Translations under genes and position numbers: made by a program
DNA from: JANQPA01 sp964628385
Lineage (GTDB): Bacteria; Bacteroidota; Bacteroidia; Chitinophagales; Saprospiraceae
Assembly (NCBI GenBank): GCA_964628385.1
Contig: CAZVOD010000123.1
Span: forward strand, 1-9,447
DNA length: 9,447 nucleotides
Reading direction: 5' to 3'
Notes under the pieces: generated by a model
The model's input: only the letters and a program-made list of their open reading frames with translations
What the model was told of the DNA's origin: nothing
Database searches by the model: none
Part shown: positions 6,912 through 9,447 of the stretch, one piece after another
Layout: each line of letters opens with the position of its first letter
How positions within the stretch are numbered: the stretch's first letter is position 1

Positions 6912-7727
6912 ATGAGTAAAAAGAAAGTGTTAATCGTAACACAAGAGATGCAACCCTACACGAAGCAATCTATACTCTCAGAAATTGCTAGACAGCTCCC
7001 TCAATATATTCAGGAACAAGGAATGGAAATCCGCATTTTGATGCCGAGATTTGGAACGATCAATGAAAGAAGACATCGTCTACACGAGGTTGTTCGCCTG
7101 TCTGGGATGAACATCATTGTAGATGATGATGACTATCCGTTGATTATCAAGGTTGCTTCTTTACCGGAAGCCAGAATGCAGGTATACTTCCTGGATAATG
7201 AAGACTTTTTCAAGCGTAAGCAAACCTTTAAGGATGAGGAGGGGCAGCCGTTTGAAGACAATATGGATCGAATGGTATTTTTCTGTAAAGGAGTACTGGA
7301 GACGGTAAAGAAATTCGGATGGCCACCAAATATTGTACACTGCCATGGTTGGATGACCAGTATGGTACCGCTATATTTGAAGTCAGCTTACAAGAACGAG
7401 CCTTTGTTTCAGAATTCCAAGGTTGTCTATTCTCTTTACAAAGAAGATACTTCCAACTCTCTGGCTAGTGAATTTTTATCAAAAGCCACTATTAACAACC
7501 TCACGGAGAAAGACCTGGCTCCTTACTACGATGGTAAGGGAATCAGGCTACACGAAGGAGCTATTGCTTTTTCTGACGCTCTTATCAAGGCCACAGATAC
7601 TATTGACGATTCTGTTCAGACGGCGCTTGACGATAGCGGAAAGCCCGTGTTGGGTTATCAGGCAGAAGATTATTTGGCTTCTTATATGGAATTTTATCAA
7701 AACCTTCTGGCTGAAGAAGTAGCCTAA
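6912..7727 (+). CDS. GT5 glycogen/starch synthase N-terminal-domain-like protein, probably non-catalytic
   Basis: This 271-residue protein resembles only the N-terminal Rossmann half of GT5 glycogen synthases. It opens with KVLIVTQEMQPYTK (5-18), then SEIARQLPQYIQEQGMEIRILMPRF (23-47, the usual ALP..L...GH.V.V..P block), a mid-domain MDRMVFFCKGVLE (118-130), and IVHCHGWMTSMVPLYLK (141-157). Full enzymes have about 480 residues with a second nucleotide-binding domain, absent here. The ADP-glucose-binding KTGGL motif is replaced by TKQSI (17-21), and the usual H-x-H-D-W reads HCHGW (143-147). The tail (residues 240-271) is short and acidic. Catalysis is therefore doubtful; a binding or regulatory role is more likely. 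Similar short proteins beside DUF4270 genes are, from memory, widespread in Bacteroidota and commonly labelled glycogen synthase. An in-frame TTG at 6861 was rejected because it lies in the promoter box and gives an atypical basic leader. Confidence 0.88.
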   Translation: MSKKKVLIVTQEMQPYTKQSILSEIARQLPQYIQEQGMEIRILMPRFGTINERRHRLHEVVRLSGMNIIVDDDDYPLIIKVASLPEARMQVYFLDNEDFFKRKQTFKDEEGQPFEDNMDRMVFFCKGVLETVKKFGWPPNIVHCHGWMTSMVPLYLKSAYKNEPLFQNSKVVYSLYKEDTSNSLASEFLSKATINNLTEKDLAPYYDGKGIRLHEGAIAFSDALIKATDTIDDSVQTALDDSGKPVLGYQAEDYLASYMEFYQNLLAEEVA

Positions 7728-7779
7728 GGATGATTTCTTTCTAAATATTTGTAGTAAAACTTGTTTTTTCTATCAATAC

Positions 7780-7879
7780 GCGGGTTACTAAAGATACTGG
7801 CAGCGACAGCAGCCTAAGCAAACGACAACAGAATCCGATACCTGGGTTTGCGATCTTTTGTCTTCCGAAAGTAACCTGC
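7780..7879 (+). ncRNA. Candidate structured RNA domain with a three-way junction
   Basis: Complementary segments are nested in order. P1 pairs 7780-7789 with 7870-7879 (10 bp, one G-U). P2 pairs 7790-7795 with 7853-7858 (6 bp) and stacks on P1 without a break on the 5' side, leaving an 11-base bulge (7859-7869). Inside are hairpin P3 (7799-7804 with 7809-7814, one A-A mismatch, GACA loop) and P4 (7818-7823 with 7846-7851, 22-base loop). The bulge contains TGTC (7859-7862), which could pair with GACA in the P3 loop or at 7824-7827, a possible pseudoknot. A strong hairpin with a T tail follows 25 bases later. I do not recognise a known family. It could be the body of a small RNA of about 170 bases, a riboswitch-like leader of the DUF4270 gene, or the 3' UTR of the GT5-like gene. 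No convincing promoter is seen; AATATTTG at 7744-7751 is one base off the consensus. Confidence 0.4.
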
Positions 7880-7904
7880 AATCTGTACAATGAACTGTAA
7901 GCGC

Positions 7905-7947
7905 AAAGGGCGCCCGGATAAACTAGTTAATTATCTGGGCGCCTTTT
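7905..7947 (+). terminator. Strong intrinsic-terminator-like hairpin
   Basis: Arms 7905-7921 and 7931-7947 pair over 17 bp with two G-U pairs. The core GGCGCCC (7909-7915) with GGGCGCC (7937-7943) is perfect, the loop has 9 bases, and the descending arm ends in TTTT followed by AAATTT. It lies 177 bp after the GT5-like stop and 38 bp before the DUF4270 start. It would end the GT5-like transcript or a small RNA, or act as an attenuator in the DUF4270 leader. The opposite strand also has A/T-rich flanks but no gene to terminate. Confidence 0.75.
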
Positions 7948-7985
7948 AAATTTACCCGGCATTATTTCACAAAAAAACTTTCTAC

Positions 7986-9344
7986 ATGAACGCACGTGTT
8001 TTTTGGTATGTGCTGTCACTACTGCTTTGCTTTTCTGTTTATTCTTGCGTAGACCCAACCGACCTGGGTTCTGATTTACTCGAAAACGACCAAAGAGGTG
8101 TTGAGTTTTTTGATACCCTTACGCTCAAGGCTACTACAGTATTAGGAGAGCCACAATTTGTCTATGGTCCTTCAGTTGATAATCAGGTAGATGATTTTCT
8201 TTGGGGAGTAATGCGAGATTCATTTTTCGGACAAAGCAGCGCGGAATTGTATATTCAGCCCCGTCTGGACTTTTTCAACCCTGACTTTAGTAACTCCACA
8301 CTGGATTCTATTATACTGGTATTACCCTATTCGCCTGATTCAACATCTTACTACGGGAATATTGAGAGCCTTTACGAAATGGAGGTATTGAGGGTTAATG
8401 AGTTAATAGATAGAAACTTGTTTTATAATTCTGATACATCTTTCAATTTTGATCCACAGCCGATTGCTGTCAAGCAGTTTTTTCCGGCTCCGGGAGATTC
8501 AACCAACTTCGTAGTTATCAATGGCACAGTAAAAGATACGGTGTTATTACCCGGCTTTGTGAGTATTCGTTTGGATGATGCGTTTGGCAACCAAATTCTC
8601 AACCTGGATTCTACCAGCCTGGAGAACGATGAGAACTTTCTGGACTTTTTGGGCGGCTTGCTGCTTCGGTCCAGGACGGAGAATGAGGGGCTGCTGTCTT
8701 TTCAGCTGCAAAACACTTTTAGCGGACTTTTCGTATATTACACTCAGCAACGAGATACGATTACAGAAGAGCGGCAGTTTCAAATTGGTCTGGACCAGTT
8801 TAGTGCCAGATTTCCGGTATTTTCTCATGATTATACGGACGCTTTTGTAGAAAACTTCCTGGATAATGAAGAACTCGGAGATAGTCTTATATTTGTTCAG
8901 GGCCTGGGAGGAGTAGAAACCCGCCTGGAAATTCCATTCTTGGAAGAGCTAAGATCCAGAGAAATACTGATCAATAAAGCAGAATTGATAATAGAATGGG
9001 ATGATATAGATGCCGGATCGTCTCCTTTATTTGCACCAGCGGAGCAATTGGCGGTGCTGACCAGAAATTCAGCTTCCGGAGAGCTAGAACCGATAAACGA
9101 TTTTACAATCGGGACGCTTTCTAACAACCTCTCTGGAATTTTTGGTGGCACCCTTGATGCAACCGGTGAGCGCGAAGGCGTATACAGCATGAATATTTCC
9201 GCACATTTCCAGCGGATGATTTCAGGAGCTGCCGATAACTTTTTAGTTATTTCGACGTTTCCGAAAGCAGAACGAGCTAATCGATCTATTTTGAAGGGAG
9301 TAGAGCGAGGCATAAAGCTCCGTATATTTGCTACGCGTTTGTAG
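7986..9344 (+). CDS. DUF4270-family lipoprotein
   Basis: The protein has 452 residues. A signal peptide (hydrophobic 5-17) ends in a lipobox-like VYSC with lipidated Cys21, followed by VDPTDLGSDLL (22-32), which is characteristic of DUF4270 proteins. Acidic residues close to the cysteine fit the Bacteroidota surface-export pattern only partly, so placement (periplasmic or surface face of the outer membrane) is open. The rest is beta-rich with many Asp, Asn, Ser and aromatic residues. Recognisable stretches are LDSIILVLPYSPDS (105-118), the mid-region DNFL/SARFPVF-like strands, and near the end ILINKAELIIEWD, a pattern also seen in related outer-membrane structural proteins. No enzyme motif is visible and the function is unknown. 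It lies downstream of the GT5-like gene, an association I recall as common in Bacteroidota, but a terminator-like hairpin intervenes. The ATG start is fixed by the signal peptide. Confidence 0.9.
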   Translation: MNARVFWYVLSLLLCFSVYSCVDPTDLGSDLLENDQRGVEFFDTLTLKATTVLGEPQFVYGPSVDNQVDDFLWGVMRDSFFGQSSAELYIQPRLDFFNPDFSNSTLDSIILVLPYSPDSTSYYGNIESLYEMEVLRVNELIDRNLFYNSDTSFNFDPQPIAVKQFFPAPGDSTNFVVINGTVKDTVLLPGFVSIRLDDAFGNQILNLDSTSLENDENFLDFLGGLLLRSRTENEGLLSFQLQNTFSGLFVYYTQQRDTITEERQFQIGLDQFSARFPVFSHDYTDAFVENFLDNEELGDSLIFVQGLGGVETRLEIPFLEELRSREILINKAELIIEWDDIDAGSSPLFAPAEQLAVLTRNSASGELEPINDFTIGTLSNNLSGIFGGTLDATGEREGVYSMNISAHFQRMISGAADNFLVISTFPKAERANRSILKGVERGIKLRIFATRL

Positions 9345-9392
9345 AAAAAAAGGATTTGAAATAAAGGAGAATATTACCGATATAAAACCTGT

Positions 9393-9435
9393 CAGTTCCC
9401 TGCTGAGGGGGCTGTACTAGTTTTTTGGAAAACTA
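9393..9435 (+). terminator. Tandem hairpins after the DUF4270 gene, possible terminator
   Basis: The first hairpin pairs 9393-9401 (CAGTTCCCT) with 9406-9414 (AGGGGGCTG): 9 bp, two G-U pairs, loop GCTG. Six T residues follow at 9421-9426, but only after a 6-base gap, which is long for a classic intrinsic terminator. The T run is itself part of a second perfect hairpin, TAGTTTT (9418-9424) with AAAACTA (9429-9435), loop TTGG. It probably ends the DUF4270 transcript 50-90 bases past the stop. No further gene start is visible before the window ends. Confidence 0.45.
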
Positions 9436-9447
9436 CAACTACAATCA

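Larger units (their letters stand above)
7728..7985 (+). other. 258-bp intergenic region between the GT5-like and DUF4270 genes
   Basis: There is no coding sequence here. The first 50 bases are A/T-rich without a clear promoter. Then come the candidate structured RNA domain and the 17-bp terminator-like hairpin described separately. TAAATTTA at 7947-7954, at the hairpin's 3' edge, is one base off the TAnnTTTG consensus and could be a weak promoter for the DUF4270 gene with a leader of about 25 bases. The last bases before the ATG are A-rich and lack a Shine-Dalgarno sequence. Confidence 0.5.

Noticed and set aside
7818..7826. GCAAACGAC, resembling the tag start of E. coli tmRNA
   Set aside because: There is no tRNA-like end, no T-loop sequence and no CCA, and the locus is far too short for tmRNA; the match is a chance 9-mer.
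7780..7947. 6S RNA or SRP RNA as an identity for the structured region
   Set aside because: 6S forms one long bubble-containing hairpin and SRP RNA has a GGAA-capped hairpin with a conserved asymmetric loop; neither pattern is present in this branched fold.
8897..9313. 138-codon minus-strand ORF inside the DUF4270 gene
   Set aside because: It is fully antisense to a convincing lipoprotein gene, with Ser/Arg/Pro-rich composition typical of a shadow frame.

Overview
The window comes from a member of the Bacteroidota, most likely a Cytophagia- or Chitinophagia-like environmental lineage. The evidence is the DUF4270-type lipoprotein beside a glycogen-synthase-like half protein, the Bacteroidota form of the Nif3/YqfO protein, gene starts without Shine-Dalgarno sequences but with A/T-rich leaders, and promoter-like TAnnTTTG boxes of the kind used by the Bacteroidota primary sigma factor. 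I see no mobile element, CRISPR array, tRNA or rRNA. Most of the window looks like stable chromosomal core.

Two transcription blocks diverge from a 164-bp control region at 6748-6911. The minus-strand block runs leftwards in the order panC, panD, a YbhN/AglD-type membrane protein, rfaE2 (heptose-1-phosphate adenylyltransferase), a Nif3-like dinuclear-metal protein, a coiled-coil C4 zinc-ribbon protein, and an exported TPR protein. panC and panD make the pantothenate precursor of CoA. rfaE2 makes ADP-heptose for LPS, and the YbhN-like protein is a multi-pass protein that fits envelope lipid or glycan work. Nif3 and the zinc-ribbon protein are a commonly co-located pair of poorly understood function. 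Promoter-like boxes before the zinc-ribbon and TPR genes suggest that the block is split into several transcripts.

The plus-strand block has a 271-residue protein that resembles only the N-terminal half of a GT5 glycogen/starch synthase, followed by a DUF4270 lipoprotein. The 258-bp gap between them is the most interesting non-coding part of the window. It holds a nested set of complementary segments (7780-7879) that folds on paper into a long stem with a three-way junction, followed by a strong 17-bp hairpin with a T tail (7905-7947). It could be a free-standing small RNA or an attenuator in the leader of the DUF4270 gene; I recognise no known RNA family in it.

Other points worth a second look are the TTG-started membrane-protein gene, preceded by mutually exclusive helices and a possible 39-codon leader ORF; the shortened insert domain of the Nif3 protein; the loss of catalytic motifs in the GT5-like protein; and two cases where the TTTG of a promoter box mimics a TTG start codon.
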